Origin: Massilia aquatica
GTDB taxonomy: Bacteria; Pseudomonadota; Gammaproteobacteria; Burkholderiales; Burkholderiaceae_D
DNA length: 64,000 bases
NCBI RefSeq assembly: GCF_011682045.1
Contig: NZ_VVIW01000004.1
Location: 372,001 to 436,000 of the forward strand
Direction: 5' to 3'
Below the pieces are notes generated by a model, which was not told where the DNA came from, did not search any database, and saw only the letters and a program-made list of their open reading frames with translations. The first letter of the stretch is position 1, and each line of letters starts with the position of its first letter. Made by a program: the position numbers and the translations under genes. This document shows positions 55,201 to 63,461 of the stretch, one piece after another.

Positions 55201-55793
55201 GCGTGCAGGCCGTAGTCAATGTATTCCTGCACCGAGGCCGGGTACAGCACCGGAATGCCGCAGGCGTTCAAAATATGATCGGACTGGTGCGCGGTCGACG
55301 AGGACTTGGCCGCGTGATCGTCCCCGGCCAGCACCAGCACGCCGCCATGCTTTGCGCTGCCGGCGTTGTTGGCGTGCTTGAAGACGTCGCCGCAGCGGTC
55401 CACGCCCGGGCCTTTGCCGTACCACATCGAGAACACGCCGTCGTACTTGGCGTCCTTGAACAGGTTCGTTTGCTGGGTGCCCCAGACGGCGGTGGCGGCC
55501 AGGTCTTCGTTCATCCCGGGATGGAACTTGACGTGGTGGGCGTCGAGGTGCTTCTTGGCCTTGACCGCAGTCATGTCGACCGAGGTGACCGGCGAGCCGC
55601 GGTAGCCGGTGATGTAGCCGGCGGTGTTCAGCCCGGCCTTGAGATCGCGTTCGCGCTGCATCATCGGCAGGCGGATCAGCGCCTGGGTGCCGGTCATGAA
55701 GGCGCGGCCGCGCTCGAGCGTCCATTTGTCGTCGAGCGAAATCTCGTGCGACGGCTCGGCATCGAGGTGAGCCCGGTCTAGTGGTGCGTTCAT
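52221..55793 (-). CDS. Indolepyruvate ferredoxin oxidoreductase, fused subunits
   Basis: A 1190-aa cytoplasmic enzyme that oxidatively decarboxylates aryl-pyruvates to aryl-acetyl-CoA. The N-terminal part is the pyruvate-ferredoxin type domain (GYRGSPVTSVDMTAVK). The TPP-binding region includes GIGCHYMVLWM and TNLGDGTYFHSG. A Cys cluster (AVCEGCGDCSVQSNC, then SCNKDFSCVTGFCPSF) suggests an iron-sulfur site. The gamma-type domain begins near GILITGIGGTGVVTVGQILA. GGAG lies eight bases before the ATG. It follows hppD by 66 bases on the same strand, so both likely serve aromatic amino-acid breakdown. Confidence 0.94.
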   Translation of the reverse strand: MNAPLDRAHLDAEPSHEISLDDKWTLERGRAFMTGTQALIRLPMMQRERDLKAGLNTAGYITGYRGSPVTSVDMTAVKAKKHLDAHHVKFHPGMNEDLAATAVWGTQQTNLFKDAKYDGVFSMWYGKGPGVDRCGDVFKHANNAGSAKHGGVLVLAGDDHAAKSSSTAHQSDHILNACGIPVLYPASVQEYIDYGLHAWAMSRYTGLWVSMKCVTDIIESGAVVDFDPDRVQITLPTDFVLPEGGLNIRWPDTVLDMEVRMNSFKWYAALAYARANKLNKIIWDSPKPKIGIITAGKSYLDTRQALADLGIDEQAAADIGIRLYKIGMTWPLEAEGVHEFAKGLDEILVVEEKRQILEYALKEELYNLPDGQRPRVVGKFDDTGEWSNKGGTGHGDWLLPATYELNPAQIARAIASRISHYCAGHPVEQRVKERIAYLEAKELVLKNVSTKPNPDTDRTPYFCSGCPHNSSTKVPEGSRALAGIGCHYMVLWMDRETSTFTHMGAEGVTWVGQAPFTNEKHVFTNLGDGTYFHSGILAIRAAVSAKVNITYKILFNDAVAMTGGQEFDGPLDPGMISRQIAAEGVGPIIVVTDEPEKYPADYKWAEGVTVRHRSELMDVQRELRDKPGVSAMIYDQTCASEKRRRRKRNEYPDPAKRAVINEAVCEGCGDCSVQSNCLSVEPLETELGRKRQINQSSCNKDFSCVTGFCPSFVTVEGGSLKKPKKAASGDAAPPQLPTPVLKGTAAPYGILITGIGGTGVVTVGQILAMAAHVEGKGAIVLDMSGLAQKGGPVMSHVRLADKQADLHSTRVGTGSADLVIGCDLIVTASRDALSRMGEGRTYAAINSTGSSTAAFVKNPDWQFPGASSQAEIVKACGAERVDFVDAGQIATALMGDSIATNMFMLGYAWQKGQVPLTEASIMKAIELNNVSVGFNKSAFTWGRTAAHDLQSLVKMTTPAKVIEFKRTQTLDEIINKRIELLTAYQDVAYANQYKSFVDQVRAEEAKLGKGTRLAEAVARYFYKLMAYKDEYEVARLYTNGAFQEKIAGMFEGDIKLKFHLAPPLLAKHDANGQLVKQEFGPWMMKAFGLMAKMKGLRGGALDIFGYTAERKMERALIAEYRNTVASLLPKLTAETLAQAVAIASIPEDIRGYGHVKERHLKAAKEKEAALLAAFGKPASPDGVIQIHRVA

Positions 55794-55859
55794 ATTGTTG
55801 TCTCCGTTATTCTCGTGCGGCGGGGTCGGTGCGGCGCCTCGTGGACGCCGCCCGGCCTT

Positions 55860-56981
55860 TTACGCCGTGGTGGTGTCCTGTAGGACGCCGCGCTTGATCT
55901 GGTCGAGTTCAATCGACTCGAACAGCGCGCGGAAATTACCTTCGCCAAAACCCTGGTCACCCTTGCGCTGGATGATCTCGAAGAAGATCGGGCCGATCAC
56001 GGTCTGCGTGAAAATCTGCAGCAGCAGTTCGCGTTCGGTTTCGCTGCTGTGGCCATCGACGAGGATGCGCAGGCGGCGCAGTTCGTCGAGGTTCTCGCCA
56101 TGGCCCGGCAGGCGGCGGTTGATCAGCTCATAGTAGGTCTCGATCGTATCCTGGAACACGATACCGGTGTCGCGCATGCCCTGGATCGACTGATAGATAT
56201 TGTCGGTGCCAAGCGCGATGTGCTGGATGCCTTCGCCGTGGTAGGCGTCGAGGTATTCGGCGATCTGCGACTTGTCGTCCGACGATTCGTTGATCGGAAT
56301 GCGGATCTTGCCGCACGGGGAAGTCATGGCCTTTGATTTGAGGCCGGTCAATTTGCCTTCGATGTCGAAGTAGCGCACTTCGCGGAAGTTGAACAGGTTC
56401 TCGTAGAACTCGGCCCATTCCTTCATGCGGCCGCGGTGCACGTTGTGGGTCAGGTGATCGATGTAGGTCAGGCCGTTGCCGACCGGGTTGGCCACGGCGC
56501 CCGGAATGGCGACGAAGTCGACGTCATAGATGCTGATGTCGCCGATGGTGCCTGGCGCCGAACCGGCGTTGGCGCCCTTGCCGCGCCAGCGGTCGACGAA
56601 ATACAGGAGCGAGTCGCCCACGCCCTTGATGGCGGGGATGTTCAGTTCCATCGGGCCGGTCTTGTTGTCGAAGCCCCAGGCGCCCAGTTCGAGCGCGCGG
56701 CGGTAAGCCATGGCGGCGTCGTCGACGCGGATCGCGATGGCGCAGACGGACGGGCCGTGGGTGCGCGCGAAGCGCTGCGCGAACGAGTCTTTTTCAGCGT
56801 TGATGATGAAGTTGATGTCGCCCTGGCGATACAAGGTGACGTCCTTGTGGCGGTGACGCGCGATGGCGGTGAAGCCCATCTGCTCGAACAGCGCGCCGAG
56901 CGCTTTCGGATCCGGCGCCGCGTACTCGACAAATTCGAATCCATCGGTCCCCATCGGGTTTTCCCAAGGCGTAAATTGCAT
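55860..56981 (-). CDS. hppD: 4-hydroxyphenylpyruvate dioxygenase
   Basis: A 373-aa Fe(II) enzyme that converts 4-hydroxyphenylpyruvate to homogentisate in tyrosine catabolism. Iron ligands are expected at His176 (YIDHLTHNV), His254 (GIQHIALGTD) and Glu335 (IFFEIIQRKG). The N-terminal vicinal-oxygen-chelate domain is intact (GFEFVEYAAPD). AGGAG lies seven bases before ATG. The Lrp-type gene is divergent. Homogentisate-cleaving genes are not in the window. Confidence 0.96.
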   Translation of the reverse strand: MQFTPWENPMGTDGFEFVEYAAPDPKALGALFEQMGFTAIARHRHKDVTLYRQGDINFIINAEKDSFAQRFARTHGPSVCAIAIRVDDAAMAYRRALELGAWGFDNKTGPMELNIPAIKGVGDSLLYFVDRWRGKGANAGSAPGTIGDISIYDVDFVAIPGAVANPVGNGLTYIDHLTHNVHRGRMKEWAEFYENLFNFREVRYFDIEGKLTGLKSKAMTSPCGKIRIPINESSDDKSQIAEYLDAYHGEGIQHIALGTDNIYQSIQGMRDTGIVFQDTIETYYELINRRLPGHGENLDELRRLRILVDGHSSETERELLLQIFTQTVIGPIFFEIIQRKGDQGFGEGNFRALFESIELDQIKRGVLQDTTTA

Positions 56982-57067
56982 GACAGTCTCCTATTTTAAT
57001 AGGGCACAGTATAGTCCCGCGACACAGGCATTAAATTTCAAACACTGCCCCACGCACAGTGATTTGA

Positions 57068-57080
57068 GCAATAATATTGC
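57068..57080. promoter_or_regulatory. Palindromic site between hppD and the Lrp-type gene
   Basis: GCAATA-A-TATTGC is a perfect AT-rich palindrome about 27 bases before the regulator's start and 87 bases from the hppD start. Length and composition fit an Lrp/AsnC-family operator. A second copy was not found. Confidence 0.45.
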
Positions 57081-57106
57081 GTTGGAATGCGGCTTTCGGA
57101 GAAAAT

Positions 57107-57616
57107 ATGCCAAAAATTGTGCTCGATAAAACAGATCGGAAGATTCTGGCGATCTTGCAGGCGGACGGGCGCCTGTCGAACCAGGACGTGGCCGACCGGG
57201 TCAGCCTGTCGCCCTCCCCCTGCCTGCGCCGCATCAAGCGACTGGAAGAAGCGGGCGTGATCCGCCAGTACGTGGCGCTGCTCGATCCGGCCCAGATCGG
57301 GCTCGGTTTGCTGGCGTATGTGAACGTGCGGCTGGAAAAGCACAGCGAGGCATCCAGCAACGCGGCCGGTGCGCGCCGCGCCACCAGTTCGCCGCATGCG
57401 GACTTTGCGCTGTCGGTCGAGCACTGGCCGGAAGTGGTGGCCTGCTACGCGATGACGGGGGAGATGGATTACCTGCTGCGCGTGCACGTGGAAGACATGG
57501 ACCACTTTTCGCGCTTCATGATGCAGACCTTGCTCAGCCACCCGGCGGTGGCCGATGTGAAGTCGAGCTTCGCGCTGCAGCGGATCAAGGACACCACCGC
57601 GCTGCCGCTGGTGTAA
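57107..57616 (+). CDS. Lrp/AsnC-family transcriptional regulator
   Basis: A 169-aa DNA-binding protein. ATG 57107 follows GGAG at five bases. The N-terminal HTH reads LDKTDRKILAILQADGRLSN then DVADRVSLSPSPCLRRIKRL, and the C-terminal RAM domain has VACYAMTGEMDYLLRVHVED. A short Ala/Ser/Arg-rich insert (SSNAAGARRATSSP) between HTH and RAM strands is longer than usual. Divergence from hppD suggests that it controls aromatic amino-acid catabolism and itself. Confidence 0.92.
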   Translation: MPKIVLDKTDRKILAILQADGRLSNQDVADRVSLSPSPCLRRIKRLEEAGVIRQYVALLDPAQIGLGLLAYVNVRLEKHSEASSNAAGARRATSSPHADFALSVEHWPEVVACYAMTGEMDYLLRVHVEDMDHFSRFMMQTLLSHPAVADVKSSFALQRIKDTTALPLV

Positions 57617-57756
57617 GGTCGCCATGAGCTTGCAAGGCAGGTTGGCGTTGTGCGCTGCCCTCGTTGATCGAATCAGGTATACCCTGTTCAGCAAGGCGAT
57701 AAGCGCCAGAAGTGGGCTACACTGATCCCATGGATCTAAGCAAAATGAGGTGCGAT

Positions 57757-57972
57757 ATGACAGACCCAGTGAAGACGCTTGGCCGATCTCGTTGGAAACG
57801 ATTGACGGGTGAAACCACGCCGCCCACACGCCAGACACCTGCGGCCGCCGAATCCGCCCAATCGCCGGATTTGGCCAAGTTCATGAGCGCCTTTGGCAGC
57901 CTGAAAGACAAGGACGTATTTGGTGACGACGCTGTGGAGTTCCAACGAGAGATGCGAGAAGAATGGCGATAG
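57757..57972 (+). CDS. Putative VapB-like antitoxin
   Basis: A 71-aa hydrophilic protein. ATG 57757 is preferred among several in-frame starts because GAGG lies six bases upstream. It is Pro/Ala/Thr-rich in the middle (TPPTRQTPAAAESAQ) with an acidic C-terminal half (FGSLKDKDVFGDDAVEF). It overlaps the PIN-domain gene by ten bases, the usual antitoxin-first layout. No clear AbrB, Phd or RHH DNA-binding motif is seen. The palindrome GGTATACC at 57676-57683 upstream could be an autoregulatory operator. Confidence 0.65.
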   Translation: MTDPVKTLGRSRWKRLTGETTPPTRQTPAAAESAQSPDLAKFMSAFGSLKDKDVFGDDAVEFQREMREEWR

Positions 57973-58409
57973 CATTAATCGATACCAACATTGTTATCGA
58001 TTTCTTTAAAGGCGTGCCCGCGGCCAGGAAAGAGCTTCTGTACTACACGGACATCGCAATAAGCAACATCACCTACATGGAGTTCGCTGTCGGGCTGCGA
58101 CGCGACGTTGGTAACGGAACGATAACGACTGCGGAATATGCCGATTCAATGGCTAAGCTCGCTGGTCTGCTGGTCATCCAGATTAATCAGAAAATCACTG
58201 ACAAGGCAATCGACATCAGGGCCAACAGCATTCTCGGCTCACAGAAGAAGATCAAACTGCCTGACGCAATCATTCTGGCTACTGCCGAATCGGATGGCCG
58301 CTACATGGTCACCCGCGATGCGATGGGGTACACCAGTCCATTCATACGCATGCCGTACCAGCTTGGCGACAAAGGCATAGTGGACATGAAACTGCCCAAG
58401 CCGAAATAA
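57963..58409 (+). CDS. VapC-like PIN-domain toxin
   Basis: A 148-aa PIN ribonuclease. Acidic active-site residues are visible in order: Asp7 (ALIDTNIVIDFF), Glu in NITYMEFAVGL, Asp in KLPDAIILATA and Asp in VTRDAMGY. These would bind Mg for RNA cleavage; many VapC toxins cut initiator tRNA or rRNA. It is paired with the overlapping small gene upstream. Base composition is less GC-rich than in flanking genes, consistent with mobility. Confidence 0.88.
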   Translation: MAIALIDTNIVIDFFKGVPAARKELLYYTDIAISNITYMEFAVGLRRDVGNGTITTAEYADSMAKLAGLLVIQINQKITDKAIDIRANSILGSQKKIKLPDAIILATAESDGRYMVTRDAMGYTSPFIRMPYQLGDKGIVDMKLPKPK

Positions 58410-58504
58410 CGAGATCGAGCAATCTACGGACTACCATGGTAGTCGCAGGGAACTGTCCTGTCCGGTGTTAGCTCGCGTCAAAAGTGACATGAGCATTGCG
58501 GAGC

Positions 58505-59164
58505 CTACTTCTTCGGCACGAAGAACTTGACGGCGGCGCGGGTGTTGGCCTTGAGGGTGTAGTCGATGGTGGCGAACTGCTCGTCGATGGCTTCGCGCAG
58601 CATGCTGGCCGGGTCGGGCGGCAGCAGGCGCAGGTAGGCGTCGGCTTCGCCGTAATCGCGCTGGATTTCCATGCCGGCCTTTTTCGCGATGTGCATCATG
58701 GTCTGGTTGGACGAGAGGCAGTGCATATATAAAGTGTCGACATCGAGGTTGCGGCAGCGGATGGCGGCGCGCTCGAACAATTTAGAGCCGATGCCCAGGC
58801 CGCGCGCGGAGGCCGACACCGACACGCCGAATTCGGCCACGATGTCCTTGGTGGTGCTGGAGAGGGCGTGGGTCGATTGCTTGGGCGCGAACGCCAGGTG
58901 GCCAACCGCGACCAGCTTGAAGACCGGGTTGTAGACGCCGTATACAGTGTCGTGCGCAAAGTCGATTTTATTGACGTAGGTTTCGACCAGTTCGTCGGGC
59001 AGCTTGGTGCCGAAGCGCAGCAAGCGGTCACTATCGTCCAGCGCGAGGAAATGCTTGAGCACGCGGCGGCGGTCGCGTTCATGGAGCTGCTTGACCAGCA
59101 CCTTGCGCCGGGTTTTGCTGCTCTTGCGGTTGCCGAGCCAGCTGCTGAAGGGGTTTGTGAACAT
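58505..59164 (-). CDS. GNAT-family N-acetyltransferase
   Basis: A 219-aa protein. The acetyl-CoA loop is VSVSASARGLGIGSKLFERA (Arg-x-x-Gly-x-Gly/Ala form), followed by TLYMHCLSSNQTMMHIAKKA. A basic N-terminal stretch (NRKSSKTRRKVLVKQ) precedes the fold. GGAG lies eight bases before ATG. The substrate cannot be predicted. Confidence 0.85.
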   Translation of the reverse strand: MFTNPFSSWLGNRKSSKTRRKVLVKQLHERDRRRVLKHFLALDDSDRLLRFGTKLPDELVETYVNKIDFAHDTVYGVYNPVFKLVAVGHLAFAPKQSTHALSSTTKDIVAEFGVSVSASARGLGIGSKLFERAAIRCRNLDVDTLYMHCLSSNQTMMHIAKKAGMEIQRDYGEADAYLRLLPPDPASMLREAIDEQFATIDYTLKANTRAAVKFFVPKK

Positions 59165-59536
59165 GGGCCGGACTCCGAAACGTCTATTGTGCAGTGCACC
59201 AATTTACCCATTGTAGCGCATCCGGCCGCAGTGCCTGTTGGCTGCCAAGCTCGTTGGCAGCCTGCGAATGCATGCATACGGCATGGATACGGCTGATTCT
59301 ACGCCGAATGCGCCTTTAGTATTGAGCGAGGTGGGCGCGGGAGAGGCAATAGCGCATTGTTGACGATGACTGACGCGGCTAAGCAAGTGCGCATAAATTC
59401 TTGTAATTTCCAGCGTCCATAAACGGCGCCTTGCTGTGTTGCCCACCGCTAGCAATGCTCGCACTGCGTCGCGGCGTGCGCCTTGCCAAGCATCCGCTTC
59501 TGTTCGCTACAAACACAATAATTTCTGCACACTTAC
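59165..59536. other. Intergenic region without recognised features
   Basis: No gene, tRNA, strong terminator or repeat was recognised in this 372-base spacer upstream of the GNAT gene and downstream of the diguanylate cyclase. The promoter of the GNAT gene should lie near 59165-59260. Confidence 0.5.
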
Positions 59537-61108
59537 TTAATCGCCCTGCGCGGGCACCGGGGTTTTCACCGGCACGCTGCCAGCCACGGGCGCCTCCACC
59601 ACAAGCACCTCGTTCCACTGCGAATCCGGGCTGAACGAAATGCCGTTCTTGCCGCCCTGCTTGGCCTGGTACATGGCCTGGTCGGCGTCGGCCAGCAAGG
59701 CCGGCGCGCCGCGCATGAAGCCTTCCTTGCCCTTCGCACTGGCCACGCCGATACTGGCCGAAATGCGCACCGGGAAGCCGCCCGCTTCGGTGATCGAACG
59801 GATTGCGTCGAGCGTTTGCTGGGCCACCCGCAGCGCACCATCGCGCCCGGCGACTTCTTCCAGCAAAATCACGAATTCGTCGCCGCCCAGGCGCGCCAGC
59901 GCATCTTCCTTGCGCAGCTTTTCCTGCACCCGCCTGGCCACTTCGCACAGCACCAGGTCGCCGGTGGCGTGCCCGTAGGTGTCGTTGACCGCCTTGAAGC
60001 CATCGAGGTCGATGAACATGGCCACCACCACGTCGCCGCGCCGCCCTGCCCGCACCAGCGCATGCGCCAGCAGGCGCGTGAGCTCACCGTAATTGATCAA
60101 TCCGGTCAGGCTGTCGTGCTGCGCCAGCTGTTTCAGGCGCTCCGACTGCGCTTCCAGCTCCGCGGTGCGCTCGGCCACGCGGTGTTCCAGGGTCTCGTTA
60201 GCCGCCTGCAAACTGCGATTGACCTCGCCGATGATGCTGTAGCTGCGCACCAGGCGCCGCGCCACGTACATCAGGAGCAGCAGCAGCAGGCCGGAATAGG
60301 CAAACAAATACGTGCGGTAGCGCTGCTTTTCGATCAGCACCTGGTCGAACGAGGTGTCGAACAAGCCGCCCAGCTTTTCCATCGCCTCGGCCGTGCGGCT
60401 GTTCGCGATCTGCATTTCGAGTTCGTTTTCCAGCTGGCGGTAACGCAGAATCGCGTGCGCATGGCGTCCCAGTTCATCGATGGTGTCGCTCACGCTGTCC
60501 GAAAAATCGCCGCGCAAGGGCTGCATCGAGGCGATCGTGCGTTCGATCTGCGCCGCCAGCGCCGGCGACGGCGCCAGGTTGTAGCGCAGGATGTCGCTCA
60601 GCAGGCTATTGAGTGCGGTATCGAGCGCCACTACGATGCGCCCCGGGACGATGGCTCCTTCGATGCCATTCAACTCGGTCTTCAGGTCGGTGATCGCGGG
60701 CGGGAAAAAGATCAGCGAATTGCGCAGGATCGCGTTCTGGGTCTTGAACTGTTCGACCAGTTCTTCCTTCTTCACCAGCGCGCGCTTGACTTCTTCGAGC
60801 GCGTCTTCGGCCTTCGGGTTGCCGGTCATCGGCAAGGCGGCGGCCAGGCGCAGCTGCAATTGGCGCATGCGCGGCAGCGGGGTCGAGAGCGGGTCGTAGT
60901 TGCTGTTCAAGCCGATGTGCGAGCGCAGGATATTGACGTTCCACTCCGAATCGAGCTTTTCCAGCTCGCGCAGGTTGAGCATGACCCGGTTCTGCGCTTC
61001 CAGGTCGACGGCCTGGGTGCGGTTGAACAGCACCCCCAGCACCACCATCAGCGCGATCAGCAGCAGCAGCGAGGCGATGCGGCGCCAGGAACCGAGCATG
61101 GTTCTCAC
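59537..61108 (-). CDS. Membrane diguanylate cyclase (DAHL-like sensor plus GGDEF)
   Basis: A 523-aa protein. A GTG start at 61108 has GGAGG six bases upstream and overlaps the peroxidase stop (GTGA). Membrane helices at about 10-28 and 266-284 bracket a helical periplasmic sensor of about 235 residues resembling DAHL domains. A coiled coil (300-330) leads to the GGDEF domain. The active site LGGDEF (407-412) and the inhibitory RxxD site Arg399-Asp402 are intact, so c-di-GMP synthesis with product inhibition is expected. Coupling to a cytochrome c peroxidase gene hints at redox or peroxide input. Confidence 0.92.
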   Translation of the reverse strand: MRTMLGSWRRIASLLLLIALMVVLGVLFNRTQAVDLEAQNRVMLNLRELEKLDSEWNVNILRSHIGLNSNYDPLSTPLPRMRQLQLRLAAALPMTGNPKAEDALEEVKRALVKKEELVEQFKTQNAILRNSLIFFPPAITDLKTELNGIEGAIVPGRIVVALDTALNSLLSDILRYNLAPSPALAAQIERTIASMQPLRGDFSDSVSDTIDELGRHAHAILRYRQLENELEMQIANSRTAEAMEKLGGLFDTSFDQVLIEKQRYRTYLFAYSGLLLLLLMYVARRLVRSYSIIGEVNRSLQAANETLEHRVAERTAELEAQSERLKQLAQHDSLTGLINYGELTRLLAHALVRAGRRGDVVVAMFIDLDGFKAVNDTYGHATGDLVLCEVARRVQEKLRKEDALARLGGDEFVILLEEVAGRDGALRVAQQTLDAIRSITEAGGFPVRISASIGVASAKGKEGFMRGAPALLADADQAMYQAKQGGKNGISFSPDSQWNEVLVVEAPVAGSVPVKTPVPAQGD

Positions 61109-62112
61109 GGCGCCCCTCCCGGCTGCACTGCCGGCTGCACTGCCGGCGGCATCGCCGGCGGCTCGGCCGGCACCAGCTTCTCGCCGCTCAGGGTGTGCAG
61201 GAAGCGCACGATCAGATCTTTGTCCTGCTGCGAGGCGGTGCGCCCGAGCTGGTACTTGAACATCAGTTCCACCGCCTGGTCGAGGGTGGCGACCGAGCCG
61301 TCATGGAAGTACGGCGCCGTCAGCGCCACGTTGCGCAGGCCCGGCACGCGGAACACATGGCGGTCGACATTGCGCTTGGTCTCGTGGTAGCGGCCCAGGT
61401 CCGTGGCGCTCGTTTCCAACCCCGGCATCTCGCGCATCGCGCCCAGTTTCTGGAACAGGTTGCCGCCCAGGTTGATGCCCTGGTGGCAGGCCCCGCAACC
61501 GAAACTCTTAAAGCGCAGGTAGCCGCGTTCTTCCTCGGCGCTGATGGCGTTGGCCTCGCCGCGCAGGTAGCGGTCGAAGCGCGAGGGCGTCACCAGCGAG
61601 CGCAGATACTGGTCGAGCGCATCGCGCACGTAGGCCGGGCGCAGGGCGTCGCCGTAGACGTCCTTGAACTGAGCCGCCAGCGCCTCGTCGCGGGTCAGGC
61701 GCGCGGCCACCACATCCCAATTGTCGGCAAATACCGCCGGTTTGGCGATGACGTGGTCGAGTAGTTGCTCGACGCCGCTATAGCGCCCGGTCCAGGTCTG
61801 GCGAAAGTTGAAACTGCTGTTGTAGACGGTGGGCGTGTTAAAGCGCGCCGGTTTGCCGTCCGGGCCAATCGAGATGGCCTTGCCGTCGGCCCCGCCCCGG
61901 CGCAGCTGGTGGCAGGTGGCGCAGCTGTGCGTGTTCCCGCGCGAAAAACGCGGGTCGCGGAACAGGCGTTCGCCGAGCGCGATGCGCGCCGGGTCGCCCA
62001 CCGCCTGCATGGGCAGCGGTCGGACTGGCTCATTGACAAGCGCCTGGGCCGCAGCGGAACCTGCCCAGCAGCAGGCGAGCGCGCCGACAGTCCGGCGCAA
62101 GGTGGACAGCAT
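61105..62112 (-). CDS. Di-haem cytochrome c peroxidase family protein
   Basis: A 335-aa periplasmic protein. ATG 62112 follows GGAG. The signal peptide (VGALACCWAGSAAAQA) is followed by two haem-binding motifs, Cys64-Ala-Thr-Cys67-His68 and Cys206-Gly-Ala-Cys209-His210. The MauG/CcpA-type fold includes NTPTVYNSSFNF and RVPGLRNVALTAPYFHDGSV. It ends in a Pro/Ala-rich tail of about 20 residues with short repeats. It would reduce hydrogen peroxide with electrons from a c-type cytochrome. Translation is coupled to the diguanylate cyclase. Confidence 0.93.
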   Translation of the reverse strand: MLSTLRRTVGALACCWAGSAAAQALVNEPVRPLPMQAVGDPARIALGERLFRDPRFSRGNTHSCATCHQLRRGGADGKAISIGPDGKPARFNTPTVYNSSFNFRQTWTGRYSGVEQLLDHVIAKPAVFADNWDVVAARLTRDEALAAQFKDVYGDALRPAYVRDALDQYLRSLVTPSRFDRYLRGEANAISAEEERGYLRFKSFGCGACHQGINLGGNLFQKLGAMREMPGLETSATDLGRYHETKRNVDRHVFRVPGLRNVALTAPYFHDGSVATLDQAVELMFKYQLGRTASQQDKDLIVRFLHTLSGEKLVPAEPPAMPPAVQPAVQPGGAP

Positions 62113-62143
62113 CCCGTTTCTCCGTGTCAATGCCAATATCGGA

Positions 62144-63433
62144 TCAAAGAATAGCAGGATTCGTCTCTTCCCTGTCGTCCGCCTGAGCAGGGTCGTCGCC
62201 CAGGCGCAGCGCCGCCTTGACGGCCGAGACGCGCGCGCTGTGCACGGCGTGCGGGATTTGCTGCTTGTTTTCGCCGCAGCGCAGCGCCACTTCGCCGGCG
62301 TTGACCGCGCGCGCCGCGTCCAGGGCGGCCAGCAGGTAGGGCCCCTGCGGATACGGCCGGGTGCGGAAATCGTCTGCCGGTCCGCCATCGCCGCGCCCGC
62401 GAAAATCGCATTCGGCGGCCAGCAGCATCTGCCCGAAGCGGGCCGGTTTGCGGAACGCGTCGCAGCGCTCGAACAGGGTGACCAGGGTATTGGCGCGCAG
62501 TTCCCGGGCGCGGCTGATGTTGCCGTGCTCGCGCGCGGTCATGACGGCCAGGTCGCGGCACTCGCCCGGCACCTTCAGGCGCGCGCAGACGGCCTCGATC
62601 AGCGCCAGCCCAAGCTGCTCGTGGCCGTGGTGGCGCGGCCAGTGCTCGGGCGGGGTGGCGCCCTTGCCCAGGTCGTGCATCAGGGCGGCGAAGCGCACCG
62701 GCAGCGCCAAGCCGCGTTCGGCCGCGTAGTCGACGACCAGCATCATGTGTGCGCCGGTGTCGACTTCGGGATGGTGCAGCGGCGGCTGCGGCACGCCCCA
62801 CAGGGCGTCCAGTTCCGGCATGATGCGCGCCAGCGCGCCGCACTCGCGCAGCACGGCCAGCATGCGCGACGGGGTTTGCTCCATCAGGCCGCGCGCCACT
62901 TCCTGCCACACGCGCTCGGCCACCAGGGCGTCGACCTCGCCGGCGGCGACCATGCTGCGCATCAGCGCCAGCGTTTCGGGCGCCACCGTAAAGTCGGGAA
63001 AACGCGCCGCGAAGCGCGCCAGGCGCAGGATGCGCACCGGGTCTTCGGCAAAGGCGTCGGACACATGGCGGAAGATTTTCGCTTGCAGGTCGCGCTGGCC
63101 GCCGAAGGGGTCGGTGATGGCGCCGTCGTCGGCGCGCGCGATCGCGTTGATGGTCAGGTCGCGCCGCACCAGGTCTTCTTCGAGCGTGACGTCGGGCGAG
63201 GTGTGGAACACGAAGCCGCGGTAGCCGGGCGCGGTCTTGCGCTCGGTGCGGGCGAGCGCGTACTCTTCCTGCGTCTTGGGATGCAGGAAGACCGGGAAGT
63301 CCTTGCCGACCGGGCGAAAGCCCGCGGCCAGCATGTCTTCGGGCGTGGCGCCGACCACGATCCAGTCGCGGTCCTGCACCGGCAGGCCCAGGAGGCCGTC
63401 GCGCACCGCGCCGCCCACGATGTATGTTTTCAT
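62144..63433 (-). CDS. cca: Multifunctional CCA-adding tRNA nucleotidyltransferase
   Basis: A 429-aa enzyme that repairs or adds the 3' CCA of tRNA. The class II nucleotidyltransferase head has YIVGGAVRDGLLGL, DRDWIVVGA, then EEDLVRRDLTINAIA and GGQRDLQAKIFRHV. The C-terminal HD domain (RFAALMHDLGKG, HHGHEQLGLALI) gives the phosphatase and phosphodiesterase activities of the E. coli-type protein. The length matches that type (about 410 aa). It stands apart, 31 bases upstream of the peroxidase gene. Confidence 0.96.
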   Translation of the reverse strand: MKTYIVGGAVRDGLLGLPVQDRDWIVVGATPEDMLAAGFRPVGKDFPVFLHPKTQEEYALARTERKTAPGYRGFVFHTSPDVTLEEDLVRRDLTINAIARADDGAITDPFGGQRDLQAKIFRHVSDAFAEDPVRILRLARFAARFPDFTVAPETLALMRSMVAAGEVDALVAERVWQEVARGLMEQTPSRMLAVLRECGALARIMPELDALWGVPQPPLHHPEVDTGAHMMLVVDYAAERGLALPVRFAALMHDLGKGATPPEHWPRHHGHEQLGLALIEAVCARLKVPGECRDLAVMTAREHGNISRARELRANTLVTLFERCDAFRKPARFGQMLLAAECDFRGRGDGGPADDFRTRPYPQGPYLLAALDAARAVNAGEVALRCGENKQQIPHAVHSARVSAVKAALRLGDDPAQADDREETNPAIL

Positions 63434-63461
63434 GCTGAAGATGGTGTTGACTAAAACGCTA

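Noticed and set aside
52233-55781. An 1182-aa open frame antisense to the indolepyruvate oxidoreductase
   Set aside because: Shadow ORF; the minus strand has clear family motifs.
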